Source: Blastobasis lacticolella
Taxonomy: Eukaryota > Arthropoda > Insecta > Lepidoptera > Blastobasidae
Assembly: GCA_905147135.1 (NCBI GenBank)
Contig: LR990052.1
Location: 18,662,200 to 18,726,199, forward strand
Length of the DNA: 64,000 nt
Direction of reading: 5' to 3'
Shown: in pieces, positions 1-12,019 of the stretch
How the letters are laid out: each line of letters begins with the position of its first letter
Numbering within the stretch: position 1 is the stretch's first letter
Made by a program: the position numbers and the translations under genes
Notes under the pieces: model-generated
What the model saw: the letters and a program-made list of their open reading frames with translations, nothing else
Databases searched by the model: none
What the model was told of the DNA's origin: nothing

Positions 1-310
1 CTGCCTGATGGTAAGCAGTCACCGCAGCCTATGGACGTTTGCAATACCAGGGGCATCACCCACGCGTTGCCGACCCCGTAAAAACCTTTACACCCCTTTC
101 TTGAAGAACTCCATGTTGTACTCTCCAGGGAAACCCTCTCCAGGTAGTTCATTCCAGAACCTTAGTGTGCGTGGGAGAAAGTTCCTTTGGAACCGCACAG
201 TTCGCGACTAATTTGGCTCCAAGGTGTGAGGATGAACTCCCTGTCGATGGCGAGCGGTGCGATGAAAGAATGTAGCTGTAGGCATCATGTCAAACATGGG
301 GTTCTTCAAA
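1..310 (-). mobile_element. 3' end of Jockey/CR1-like non-LTR retrotransposon, fragment
   Basis: Read on the minus strand, this encodes the C-terminal tail of a non-LTR reverse transcriptase polyprotein (FLPRT-like and WNELPGE-like segments). It is closely similar to the plus-strand copy at about 14890-15175. It runs off the left window edge and has no intact ORF. Family naming rests on resemblance only. Confidence 0.75.
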
Positions 311-1047
311 AAGTATGTCTATAGGTACTTCAAAAGCCGTCACCGCATCTGCTCCCCTTAGATTGCAGATATCTGATGGACCGTCCGTCCGTGTACCTCC
401 CTAGGCAATAAAAAACATTTTTGTATTCCTCCTAGCCGCACGAACTCGCTGCCTCGTTTTAGCTTATACAATTTCGACCATCATGCGTGCCAACAAACAC
501 CATCAAGGATGCCGTAAGCCGAGCGAAGTGGACAAGGAAGTGGAGGCGGACCCCAGGATGATTATGGCGCCCTAAAAACACTCCCGAAGCGAGTATGCAA
601 ATCGCAAAGCAAACGGCGAAGCAAATTTTCTTTTCATTCGTCGAAACACATTTGCCAGCAATGCGTCATGAGGCGGTGTTGCAGCTGTGTTATTTATAAG
701 TATTTTTTGTCCAAAGAACTGATTTTAATATTCCGAATAAAATGTTACAAATCCATAAGATAATGAAGCATTAAATACATGTAGTTGCATATCGTAGTGC
801 TTAAAAATGGAAGAGCGCAAGGAAGGGGCAAACAAACATAGGTATAATATCTATTGAACTATTAAAACTTTATAAAGACCTCCCATGTTTCTGGAATAAT
901 CTTTGCTGAACATAGACGCGCATCTTCATCATCAAAGATTCGTATTAAAATAAGGATACTTTAAGGGTTTACCACGAGCTCTTACAGCAGGACCTAAACA
1001 GGGCTAAAACCCATAAACATTTTGAAAACCATCCAAGTTCCGCGCGA
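311..1047. other. Gene-free stretch with a possible RTE C-terminal scrap
   Basis: No gene is visible. Around 505-560 (+) a short translation resembles the basic C-terminal segment of RTE retrotransposons (RAKW followed by Arg/Lys-rich residues). The rest is AT-rich unclassified sequence. Confidence 0.3.
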
Positions 1048-1250
1048 TTCAAAAGCAGCAGCGGTACCGCCGATCACTGATAGTACGCCGCCATTGGATC
1101 CCACCATGTAGATTGACGTCACAATCACAACATGCGATAAGCTCTACTTGCAATAGGGCCTACCCTGTGAAATGGACTGAAATGTGCGATTTTGAACGAC
1201 ATGAAGTTGGTTATACTGTAACTCCATGGGAGTGAATTTATGTTCCGATC
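1048..1250 (+). repeat. Dispersed repeat R1, copy A, first part
   Basis: The stretch from about 1060 to 1250 matches 7585-7745 with scattered differences. The match continues at 1730-1820 and 6876-7046, equivalent to about 7765-8060. R1 copy A is therefore interrupted first by a MITE (1278-1714) and then by a PIF/Harbinger-type element (1821-6875). R1 has no recognisable coding sequence and its class is unknown. Confidence 0.6.
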
Positions 1251-1277
1251 TAAAAAAAACTACAACTTCTACTAGCG

Positions 1278-1714
1278 CTTTAGATACCTATTGGAAAACT
1301 GCTCATTTTCCAATAGGTATCTAAAGCATTCCTAACCACTCACTAGATGGCGCCCCGACAATTTTGGTAATTGAAAATCGCTTTAAATAGGTTCTTAACA
1401 AACAGGATATAAACACTGGGTACGTTGTATTGGATAATATTGTATTTGTCAATAGTTTTCAACCATTTTATAGGTTGTAATAATAATGGAACATAGTGCC
1501 AACTTCTATAAATATTTCATTTTATATTTCGTTCAACATTTAACAGTTATGTTTATATTAATAAACATTTTATTTTTAAGTTTAGTATTAGTTGGCAGCA
1601 TGAAATCACTGCCACCATCATACAGATTCAAAAAAGATTACCAAAATTGTAGGAGCGCCATCTATTGATGCTTTTTGAAACCAACTATCAATACCTACTG
1701 GAAAACTCCTCATT
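1278..1714 (+). mobile_element. Non-autonomous TIR element (MITE-1), copy A, with palindromic left end
   Basis: Homologous to 7053-7551. The family terminus AATGAGCAGTTTTCCAATAG recurs inverted, with mismatches, at the right end (1692-1714). In this copy the left terminus is duplicated head to head: 1278-1298 and 1306-1326 form a perfect 21-bp inverted repeat with a 7-base loop. No transposase is present. Confidence 0.7.
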
Positions 1715-3085
1715 GACAGGTCACCTCTGTCATGATCAAGCTTTACTAACATAATTTTCAAGATATTAAATTTTTACTTAATCTCGTTTTATAAATAAAT
1801 TTTACATTGCAGAATACTTAAGCTACGCGTCGACTAGCCCGCACCGCACGAGCCGCACGCGCCGCACGCATCGCATTTCGGGTTGCTTTGTATGAGTTTG
1901 TATAGGAGTGCGTTCACTACCCGCACTGGCCGCGCCGCACAGCCGCACCGCATTGTCAGTAGTTAGGGATACCAGCATAAAATGCGGGCGATGCGAACAG
2001 GGATACAAGAAAAAAAGGCGTTATTTGCCTGAAATGGGAGAGTAAGTCCTAAAATATTTACCCATAAATATAAGAAAAAAATTGTAAGTTTAAATTATAA
2101 CTGCACTTCAGTATTTATGCCTGCTATAAACTAGTGGGGGGGTTTGTCACAAACTCCACGCTTGGCACGTAAATCAAAAAACAGGAAACGCTGCTGACCA
2201 ATTTTACAACAAAAGAAATGTCCTGAGCTGGCCTCTAAGACATTAATCTCCTTCCTTGTACGCGTACAACATCTGTGAACTTAATGTGTTAAACTCTGTC
2301 TAAGAAGTTTAGCAACCAGCGAAATTATAAGATTTATTGAAATCAACAAGTAGATACCTAAGCATAACTGATTGAATAATGAGGACCGTCTGTATACAAC
2401 AAGATAGGAGCTAAAAGATGGACGTCTTCATTATTCTAAATCAGGTTGATTACTTGTTGATGTCAATCATTCTTATAATTTCCTAAGTCGCTTCACTTTT
2501 TAGACAGCGTCTAAAGCTATAATATAATCTGCCTTAATAATTTTATGTAAAATTAAATATAAACAAAGTACCTATGCCGCTAAATATACCCCAACAATAT
2601 GAACATTATCTAAAATATCTAATCCCACATACCCCTAAATTTGTGGAAGAAATCGCTGGGCTGGGAACCCTGAGGGCCGGCCCGTGACGTCACACGGATA
2701 TTAAACTATAGAATTTGCCGCAAATATATTCGACTTTAGAGCCTACTTATAGCTGGAGTCACAATCTATATTTTGTTTCCTTTTTTAATGGTGCACGTGA
2801 CATGTCTGATAGAGAAGGATATAAGTTGTTAAGTACCCATTCGAACCTACTGCTATTATCAACTGTTAGTATTTTTTAATTTGTGACTGAGAGTTCTAGA
2901 TAATTGCTCGAAACCAAAGATTTTGGATCATACAGCAATCGAAACTATAGACTTCTCTTTTTAGAAAGAAATTCTCGTTGACAGTGTTGCCACATTGGAT
3001 TATTTTTTCGCTATACTGGCGAAGTTTGGAGACAGCGTGGCGAAATTTTATAGTGTTTTACTTTGGCGAAAAATAAATTAGGAAC

Positions 3086-3400
3086 TGGTTTATACGGCTG
3101 AGAAACAGGCAAGCGGGCCACCTGATGGAAAGTGGTCACCGCCGCCTATGGACATCAGCAACACTAGGGGATATACGGATCAAATACAGGTATTATATAC
3201 AGATCTACTGTGGTTTGAAGCTTAACGTCGCCAAAAGAAGACCTATATGGCTAGCTGCAGCGCGGATCTTGAAACCATTCGTATAAACAGCGTGAATGGC
3301 AATAGAACATAGAAGTTCAATTATTTTGGATCCGTGCTGCATGAGTCCGGCGAGTAGGGTCTAGTCCTGAATCCTGATTTACTACTCGAATTACTGTTGT
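3086..3400 (+). mobile_element. RTE-clade retrotransposon fragment, decayed
   Basis: About 3216-3370 (+) translates, with frameshifts and a stop, to the RT thumb region with an LKLNVAK motif and a later FGSVLHESGE-like segment, as in the RTE copy at 9909-10133. The preceding 3105-3180 matches the tail repeat also seen at 35690-35750 and 42060-42100. It lies inside PIF/Harbinger copy 1. Confidence 0.65.
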
Positions 3401-4639
3401 TAAGTTTCATTAAGTTAAACAAACGTTCAGCTTGTTGTATTGACTTATTTCCATTTCAATTACAATATTCGCATCTTCCATATTATGCACATTGTTGAAC
3501 GTATTTTAACATCACACTGTTTTAGTCATACATTTTATATATAGTTCCGCTTGATGTCACTAGATGGCGCTGCTTACCTTTTACATCGCGGTAGTGATAT
3601 GTACCGTGTATAATTTGTGATGTGAATTTTTAATTTACTTTTTTTGAATCTGGACTTCGACTGGTTTCATTGTTAACCCGTTCCTAGTTCACCTACCCTT
3701 GGGAACACCCTAGAGTACTGAGCCCGCAAAATTGCTGAGCTTGTTTACACATGTTAGATGTATGGTTTATGTGGTGTGTGACATCGCGGATAATATCGAA
3801 GGCTTAGTCACGATTGTTGGTACCTAAACCTGCCTGTATCAGGAAAGAGGTCCGTTTTTATTTCTTAGTGTTATTACACGTTTTATTACTCAATTTATTA
3901 AACGTGTAAATTAACATAACACCCGATTTCTTAGTGCTACACACTAAATATTAAGAATTAATAAATTCAGTAACTTTTTCTAGTTGGTCACTCCATAGTC
4001 GCCTTGTTCTGAAATTTTCGAATTTACGTCTTTTTATGTAAACCCGGCCAAAGAATTTTATAATCTAAACGCAGTTTGCCAGATCCATTCGTATGGCCGG
4101 TATGCATAGGTATACCGCTGTAAAGAGTTATATAGTGCCACAAACTCAGACAATCAGATAGACCCGGTGTCAGCGGCGGCGACGGCGATGACATACACTT
4201 ACCAGCACAAAAAGTGTCTGCTTTGTAAAGCCAAGAAGCAAAGCATGAACATTGATAATTCAATGTATCTTTCTGTAATTTGTAGATCTACATATCAGGA
4301 CTCAGCTAACTTTCGTGCGCAATACTAGTATAAGAGTGGGTATAGTACAGAATACTATACCTACTCTTATAATGCTATTACAATTCGAAGTTCAGGCTGA
4401 GACGTACTCAATAGTAGGAGATACCTTTCTTTCAGCAATAGAATGACACGGCTGTTGGGAGACAGTTTCAAAACCGTTAATAATGTAGCTATTGAATAAA
4501 AATTCGATATTTAAAATAAAACATTTACTCAAAAATATTGTAGTGTGGTCATTATTTTGACAACCTTCTTAGTAAGAAAAATTCAAATCCTAAGTACCTC
4601 AAAAATTCAAAACCCAAAAGTAACTAAGTAGATATTGAA
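3401..4639. other. AT-rich unclassified DNA inside the nested region
   Basis: No gene, domain or recognisable transposon end was found. Short ORFs here (for example the minus-strand one at 4024-4263) lack any family signature. A local inverted repeat near 4328-4375 (reading about AAGAGTGGGTATAGTA and its reverse) is the only structure noticed. Confidence 0.4.
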
Positions 4640-5395
4640 TAATAATATTATAAAGAGGAAAGGTTTGATTTTTTGTTTGTTTGTATTGAATAGGCTTCGA
4701 AACTACAGGACCGATTTCAAAAATTCTTTCACCGTTGGGAAGCTACACTATCCCCGGGTGACATAAGCTATATTATATTTTCTAAAAAATTATGGATCAT
4801 TACTAAAACTCCAATAATGTAATCCAAGGTGTAAAAAATACCCAAAAAATTCCTTACAACGCGTGTGCTGCGAAAACTATTGATGATAGAACAAAATAAT
4901 GTACTACGACTTTGCAGAACACATCATTATCTACAAAAAGTGTTGCGACAGTAAATGTCTAACTATTATAGTTATGTCACAATAATGGTTTATTTATTTT
5001 TAAAATTTAATTGAAATGCCGCCGCTAAAAAACGCTCTTTATTTGTACCTTAGCTATAATCCTTATCAAAATCAATTACTTTATATTCACGACTGCTTCA
5101 ATACCTTTATATAACTTTTTGAATTATTCAATTCAGACATTCCATTCGAAAGATATCACGAGTTTAAAATGTGAATATTAGAAAAAAGTCGCGTGTTCGC
5201 CGCTCAGTCCGCTCGACTATCTAGGCAGCACGGGGTACGTGGAGGGGAGTCAATGTCAAGAAATAAAGTGCCGCGCGGCTTACTCACGCGGTCGGCTCCC
5301 TACGCAGCGGTCGTGTGAGGAATCGAATAATTTTCGCTTGAAAGTAAACCGTGTACCCGTAGTGGTACTCGTGCGAAGCCGGGGCGGCTGCTAGT
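4640..5395 (+). mobile_element. Helitron-like non-autonomous element, interrupted copy
   Basis: The 5' part (4640-4776) and 3' part (5335-5395) match the short intact copy at 25266-25452. The 3' end reads CTAGT after a GC-rich segment, the usual Helitron 3' signature. There are no obvious target duplications. The internal 4780-5330 is unrelated, so this copy is enlarged by insertion or internal variation. Confidence 0.5.
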
Positions 5396-6464
5396 ATTGA
5401 ATAAAACTTAAATGTTTACAGTAAACCATTTAGGTCCTAAAAATTATTGTAATTTGATTGTAATTGACGACCTTTTAAGTTAGATGAGCTCGTAGATCCT
5501 AGATGTTACTCTTTGTTGTATTTATTTATTTAACAATTTATTGCACACAATATAAAAGATAATAATTTTTGCATACAATATAGTATACAGAAATTACAAA
5601 ATTAAAGACGACACAATAGGCACTACTTATTTCTAAGAAGAACTCTCTTCCAGCAGGCCTATAGAAGAGGGACATTATAGATTATAGGGGATGAGACGTG
5701 CGCATTAGTTTAAAAACATATCTATATTTAATAAACTACATAAATTATAAATGAGATACTAAATACACACAATATAGTATATTTATAAATACACATACAT
5801 ATATACATAATAAAATAAATACATGTATTGTATAACATTCAGGCACATAATGTTCCTTTACACGCTTTTTAAATATGCATTTTGATTTTGTATGTATCAG
5901 CAACTCGTGGCCCCTCGTAGGTATAGTTGCTCTGCTCAATCCGACTCGTGCAGACGGTTTGAATGCTTGTACAAATTTGAACAGTAATATATCTGAAATA
6001 AGTAAGTAATAATGTTATGATATAAAGATGTTTTTGAGGTTTGGTTTTGAAATTGAAATAGAACAAAGAAAACTATTTTTTAGATCAATAAAACTGGAAA
6101 TATATTTTGACCAGCTTTTGCCCGCAAGCACGCCCGCGTAGAAATCGTTTTTATGACAGTTTAGCTTTTGCCCGTGTTACCATTTTAAATGGCCTTCGAA
6201 GGATTGTATGAAAGTTGACCTATTTGTCCGTTTTTTTGCAACGGAGTGTAAATAATTAATAGTACCTAATAATAATGTAGGAAATATGTAAATACGTACC
6301 AATTAATAATATATGCTTACCTTAAACAAACTACCAGTCTTTTTCTGGCACTACAGCCCTTCTAAACTTTGTATGTTGTTTTGTCAAATAGGGCTTGAGA
6401 ATATCTCGGAAACTATGAAACTAGATTTTTAACATACGAATGTAATCAAAAAATATTGGTCTCT
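5396..6464. other. Unclassified AT-rich DNA with retroposon tail-like sequence
   Basis: 5515-5660 has the T-rich, TTTATTGCACAC-type composition of lepidopteran retroposon 3' tails on the minus strand. 6115-6180 contains two copies of an AGCTTTTGCCCG-like motif common in insect dispersed repeats. No gene is supported. Confidence 0.35.
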
Positions 6465-7052
6465 TCATATTTATTTTATGAACCCATGCTTGACGTTATT
6501 TCGGTTTACGTTCCTCTTCATCTGCCAACAAACAACATGTCTTCATCAATATCCATTACAAGAAATTAAATGATACTTTAATGAACTAATATTATAAATA
6601 TAGAGGGATAACCCGTACCGACAGTCAGCAAAGACTTAAATTTTTTTTAGAGCAAAGAGAAAGAGCAATCGGGGTTACCATCTAAGCGTTATTTTGAAGT
6701 GTCATTTATTAGACCAAACCATGATACACAGTTGGCATCCCTGCCCGCAATTGCGGTGCGTGCGGTGCGGCCAGTGTGGCCATGCCATCAGCAACGTCAG
6801 CAATATCTCAATGCGATGCGTGCGGCGCGTGCGGCGCGTGCGGCTCTTGCGGTGCGGACTAGTCGACGCGTAGCTTTAGGATGCACTCAACCTGACAAAA
6901 TTCGAAAAGAATCTGAAAATATTCTATTATAAAGTCATTAATTTTTCAAGCATTCTATTAATCCCCCCATTTATTTCGTTCATTCTAACCGATACTGTGT
7001 TTAGCGGTACGAATTTGCCATGCCACATGATGGGATCCAGATAGTGGCGTTC

Positions 7053-7551
7053 AATGAGCAGTTTTCCAATAGGTATCTGAAGCATTCCTAACCACTCACT
7101 AGATGGCGCCCCGACAATTTTGGTAATGAGCAGTTTTCCAATAGGTATCTAAAGCATTCCTAACCACTCACTAGATGGCGCCCCGACAATTTTGGTAATT
7201 GATAATCGCTTGAAATAGGTTCTTAGCAAACAAGATATAAACACTGGGTACGTTGTACTGGATAATATTGTATTTGTCAATAGTTTTCAACCATTTTAGA
7301 GATTGTAATAATAATGGAACATAGTGCTAACTTCTATAAACAATATTTTTACATTTCGTTCAACCTTTAACAGTTATGTTTATAGGTATGTATATAAATA
7401 AACATTTTATTTTTAAGTTTAGTATTAGTTGGCTGCATGAAATCACTGCCACCATCATACAGATTAAAAAAAGATTACCAAAATTGTAGGAACGCCATCT
7501 ATTGATGCTTTTTGAAACCAACTGACAATACCTACTGGAAAACTCCTCATT
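7053..7551 (+). mobile_element. MITE-1 copy B with a tandemly doubled left end
   Basis: Same family as 1278-1714. The first 72 bp are duplicated in tandem (7053-7124 and 7125-7196), nearly identical. The right end (about 7529-7551) is the imperfect inverted copy of the left terminus. It is followed directly by R1 repeat copy B. A third, terminal-only fragment lies at 51954-52026. Confidence 0.7.
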
Positions 7552-8083
7552 GGAGATAGGCAGTACCACTCCAGGGGTGGTACCGCCGATCTCTGATACA
7601 TGCCGCCATCTTGATCCCATCATGTAGAATGACGTCACAACCTGCAATTCGAATAGGCTCTACTCTAATAGGGCCTACCTTGTGAATTGGACTGAAATGT
7701 ATGATTTTGAGAGATATCAAGTTGGTTCTCTAACTTAATGGGAGTGAATTTTACGTTACGTTTTACTAATATGATTTTCAAGCCTTTTAGTTTTTGTTTG
7801 ATCTAGATTTATAACATTGCAGAAAACTTAGGATGCACCAAAAATAACAAAGTACGTTTTAAAAAATGTATTATAAAGTACAATTCTAGTATTTTAGTCA
7901 ATTTAAAAAGTTCAATGTTTCAAAATCAAAGTGCGAAACCTTGCGAAACTGATCGTTGCTATTATATTCCCCAACTCCCCATTCATTTCGTTCACTCTGA
8001 CCGATACTGAGTTCGGCAGTACGAATTCTGTGACGACATTACACAGGATGGGATCAAGATGGCGGGCGTTCTATAGGAGATAT
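7552..8083 (+). repeat. Dispersed repeat R1, copy B
   Basis: Matches the three separated pieces of R1 copy A. It contains the sequence around 7813-7840 equivalent to the PIF/Harbinger target, without the element, and so acts as a natural unoccupied-site paralogue. Confidence 0.6.
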
Positions 8084-8502
8084 AAAGCGCGCTCCACATG
8101 TGGACAGTTTCGCGGGAACACGAGAATGTAGAGGGAGTATTCGTGTAGTCCCGTGCATGTTTGGCATGTCTCGCCTATTTCATAGACTAAGTAGAGATAG
8201 TTTGTTGTCGTCTCAATTCGATCGATTTTATATTTATATGTCTAGCGCTTTTTCTCGTAACAGGTTCGGGGTACACTTGACCATGATCCAGGATATCAGT
8301 AGATCAAGTAATTACAGTAGAGAAGCTGCCATCACCTCTGTGACCCTGTTCACAGTAGATTACCGATATTACACAGATGAATCGACAAAATGTCTCGCGT
8401 TTTGACACCACCACATCCCTAATAGGCGAGAATGTAGAGGGTCAACCAAAGTCCCGGCAAAAGTTTCGCCGGAAGTTTCGGCGAACATGTGGAGCGCGCT
8501 TA
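8084..8502. mobile_element. TIR element (MITE-2), copy 1
   Basis: Bounded by inverted termini AAGCGCGCTCCACATGT at 8084-8100 and its reverse at about 8486-8502. It is about 420 bp and carries a second inner inverted match (AGTCCCG / GAGAATGTAGAGGG). The ORF inside it has no family signature. A second copy lies at 8612-9015. Confidence 0.65.
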
Positions 8503-9260
8503 ATAGGACCACGATAAGTCCGTATTGACTGACAGTAGTAATAATTATAAATCTGGGGATAATCTGTCCTTATCAGTCCTTCTTGTAAACATTCAGTCAT
8601 TTGGTCACTATTAAGCGCACTTCACATGTGGAAAATTTCCGCGGGAACACGAGAATGTAGAGGGAGTATTCACCTGTATTCGTGTAGTCCCGTGCATGTT
8701 TGGCATGTCTCGCCTATTTCATAGACTAAGTAGAGATAGTTTGTTGTCGTCTCGATTCGATCGATTTTATACTTGTATTCCTAGCGCTTTTTTCCCGTAA
8801 CAGGTTCGGGGTACTCTTGACCATGATCAAGGATATTAGTAGATCAAATAATAACAGTAGAGCAGGTGATATCACCTTGTGACCCTGTTTACAGCAGATT
8901 AGCGATACTACACCGATGAATCGAAATAATGTCGACGCGTTTTGACACCCACCACATCCCGAAGAGAATGTAGAGGGTCGTACAAAGTCCCGGCAAAAGA
9001 TTCGCCGAAAGTGTCGTGTCTAAATTATTAATTATGCTGAAAATTATCTCCCGCACTCCTTTTTAATTGGTTTGCCCATTTTTTTATAATACTTTTCATA
9101 ACTCACGAAAATAAACAATACAACAGAAATCAAATTGTTTGTTATGACTTTTATGAATGACGTTCAATGAAGTTTAAAAACTTCCCATACAGAGATTTTT
9201 ATTTTATTTTTTTAACTAGCGATTCGGACTTAGCGTGGTCTTATAGGCGGTACTACCCCC
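8503..9260 (-). mobile_element. Unclassified element, interrupted by MITE-2 copy 2
   Basis: Segments 8503-8611 and 9016-9195 are the reverse complement of parts of 21075-21405, which is a continuous copy. The interrupting 8612-9015 is MITE-2 copy 2, about 90 percent like 8084-8502 but with an eroded right terminus. Confidence 0.55.
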
Positions 9261-9528
9261 GCTATAAGAGCTTATTAAATCTTATTTTATGAAAATACCT
9301 ATGACTATACATATATGTAACCTAAGACTTTCAATAAGTGTCATCATCATTGTCCTAGCGCTTATCCCGGCCTCTGCCTGGGTCCGCTTTAATACCCATT
9401 CTTCTCCACTTCGCCCGGTCTTCTACATCCACGCGTCATAAGCCATTGGGTCTCGCATTCGACTCAGCGATGTCCAATCCATCGCTTCTTGGGTCGCCCA
9501 CGGAGCCTTTTTCCTGATACCGGCAGGT

Positions 9529-10107
9529 TCAGGTACCTATTTCCCTGAGGCTTACGCAACACGAGACCAAACCAGCGCAGGCGACCCTCCTCCATCTTGC
9601 CTGCGATATCCCTCCAGCCAAGGCTGCCAAGAATGTATCATTACGTACCCGATCAAGTCGTGTAACTCCACACATCCACAGCATCATTTTCATTTCGTTG
9701 GCATGGAATTCGCGTACGTGTTTCGTTAGCGTTGGCCAATTTGGCCATGTCTCGCAGCCATAGAGCATCACAGGTCAAATTATACTCTTGTACATAAGCC
9801 CTTTGAGCTTGGTAGGGATTTTAGGGACTACCGTGAGTGCCCGCCATTTAGCCTAAGCTGCAAAGATTCAGGACTTGACAGCGGGGCCTATGTCGCCGGA
9901 CTCGTGCGTCACGGATTATAATTATCTGTTCTATTGACAGCTTCGTTACCTATACGGATGGTTTCAGGATTCGCGCTGCAGCTGGCCATATACTCTGTTT
10001 TGGCGACATTTAGCTTCAAACTACCGTTTTCTAGCACTTCCTTGCACATACTAACGCGCCTCTTTGCCCTCTCATAATCCACTGGGATAGTCCCGTATTC
10101 ATGGAAG
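9529..10107 (-). mobile_element. RTE-clade retrotransposon, C-terminal part
   Basis: Minus-strand translations show the RT thumb (LKLNVAKTEYMAS at about 10000-10040) and, with frameshifts, the post-RT segment MLYGCE...EMKMMLW...GVTRLDR (about 9640-9771). This is the downstream half of the RTE copy whose YADD-containing upstream half lies at 15177-15377. The two were separated by the Jockey-like insertion. Non-functional. Confidence 0.8.
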
Positions 10108-10269
10108 ACTGCCCACGTGCACCCTGTGCCCAAAAAAGGCGACAGATCAGACCCATCGAATTACAGGCCTATCGCTATTGCCTCTCTTCTCTCTAAAGTG
10201 ATGGAGCGAGTTATAAACGAACACCTCCTTGGTTACCTAGAAGAATACGATCTCTGGTGCGACCGTCAA

Positions 10270-12001
10270 AGCTACGCGTCGACTAGCCCGCACCGCACGA
10301 GCCGCACGCGCCGCACGCATCGCATTTCGGGTTGCTTTGTATGAGTTTGTATAGGAGTGCGTTCACTACCCGCACTGGCCGCGCCGCACAGCCGCACCGC
10401 ATTGTCGGTAGTTAGGGATACCAGCATAAAATGCGGGCGATGCGGACAGGGATACAAGAAAAAAAGGCGTTATTTGCCTGAAATGGGAGACTAAGTCCTA
10501 AAATATTTACCCATAAATATAAGAAAAATATTGTAAGTTTAAATTGTAACTGCACTTCAGTATTTAAGCCTGCTATAAACTAGTGGGGGAGTTTGTCACA
10601 AACTCCACGCTTGGCACGTAAATCAAAAAACAGGAAACGCTGCTGACCAATTTTATAAAAAAAAAATTTCCTGAGCTGGCCTCTAAGACATTAATCTCCT
10701 TTCTTGTACGCGTACAACATCTGTGAACTTAATGTGTTAAACTCTGTCTAAGAAGTTTAGCAACCAGCGAAATTATAAGATTGATTGAAATCAACAAGTA
10801 CTTAGATACCTAAGCGTAACTGATTGAATAATGAGGACCGTCTGTATACAACAAGATAGGAGCTAAAAGATGGACGTCTTCATTATTCTAAATCAGGTTG
10901 ATTACTTGTTAATGTCAATCAATCTTATAATTTCCTAAGTCGCTTCACTTTTTAGACAGCGTCTAAAGCTATATTCTAATCTGCCTTAATAATTTTATGT
11001 AAAATTAAATATAAACAAAGTACCTAAGCCACTAAATATACCCCAACAATGTGAACATTATCTAAAATATCTAATCCCAAATACCCCTAAATTTGTGGAA
11101 GAAATCGCTGGGTTGGGAACCCTGAGGGCCGGCCCGTGACGTCACACGGATATTAAACTATAGAATTTGCTGCAAATATTTTCGACTTTAGAGCCTACTT
11201 ACAGCTTGAGTCACAATCTATATTTTGTTTCCTTTTTTAATGGTGCATATGACATGTCTGATAGAGATGGATATAAGTTGTTAAGTACCCATTCGAACCT
11301 TCTGCTATTGCCAATTGTTACTTTTTTTAAATTTGTGACTGAGAGTTCTAGATTATTGCTCAAAAACAAAGATTTTGGAGCATAGAGCAATCGAAAATAT
11401 AATCTTCTCTTTTGAAGAAATAAATTCTCGTTGACAGTGTTGCCACATTGGATAATTTTTTCGTCATACTGGCGAAATTGGGAGATAGCGTGGAGAAATT
11501 TTTTAATGTGTTTTTTGACTTTATCGAAAAATAAATTAAGATTTATATCATGAACCCATGCTTGACGTTTTTTAGGTTTACGCTCCTCTTCATCTGCCAA
11601 CAAACAACCGATAATAATGATATCTTCATCAATATCCATTGCAAGATAATAAATGATATGTTAATAAACTGATGATATTGGTGATAAATTTGGAGAGATA
11701 ACCGTATATTTTTGTATCTCTTTTTCACTTTGAGAGAGGATAATCCTATAACCGACATACAGCAAAGACTTAATTTTTTTTTTGAGAGCACAGAGAACGA
11801 GCAATCAGGGTTACCATCTAAGCATTTTTTGAGATGTCTTTACTAGTACCAAATCATGACACACAGTTGGCAACCCTGCCCGCAATTGCGGTTCGTGCGG
11901 TGCGGCCAGTGTGGCCATGCCATCAGCAACGTCAGCAATATCTCAATGCGATGCGTGCGGCGCGTGCGGCTCTTGCGGTGCGGGCTAGTCGACGCGTAGC
12001 T
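10270..12001. mobile_element. PIF/Harbinger-type DNA transposon copy 2
   Basis: A 1732-bp element with inverted termini of more than 50 bp, GC-rich and made of GCCGCACG-like repeats (10270-10325 and 11946-12001). It carries a relic transposase N-terminus on the minus strand. The left flank reads GTCAA and the right TATAA, so no perfect 3-bp duplication remains here, unlike copy 1. It interrupts the RT gene between the codons for Gln and Tyr-Gly. Confidence 0.8.
11211..11639 (-). pseudogene. Harbinger-type transposase N-terminal relic
   Basis: A 142-residue ORF. The early KKRQAWVHDIN segment and the later FEWVLNNLYPSLSD segment resemble the N-terminal part of HARBI1/PIF transposases (a basic run then W-V-H/R, followed by the helix that precedes the catalytic domain). 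The DDE catalytic domain is absent, so the element cannot encode active transposase. The middle portion looks rearranged. Confidence 0.55.
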
Positions 12002-12019
12002 TATAATATGGGTTCCGAC

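Larger units (their letters stand above)
1821..6875. mobile_element. PIF/Harbinger-type DNA transposon copy 1, split by later insertions
   Basis: The left part (1821 to about 3085) and right part (about 6465-6875) are homologous to the continuous copy at 10270-12001. Its inverted termini begin AGCTACGCGTCGACTAG. It is flanked by the trinucleotide TTA on both sides (1818-1820 and 6876-6878). A related unoccupied site with a single TTA exists near 7813-7840, so the 3-bp target duplication is directly supported. TTA duplication plus the HARBI1-like N-terminal relic in copy 2 point to PIF/Harbinger. About 3.4 kb of other repeats lies inside. Confidence 0.8.

Noticed and set aside
8100..8405. 101-codon ORF with Arg/Ser-rich sequence
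   Set aside because: It lies inside MITE-2, is not preserved in the second copy, and shows no family signature.
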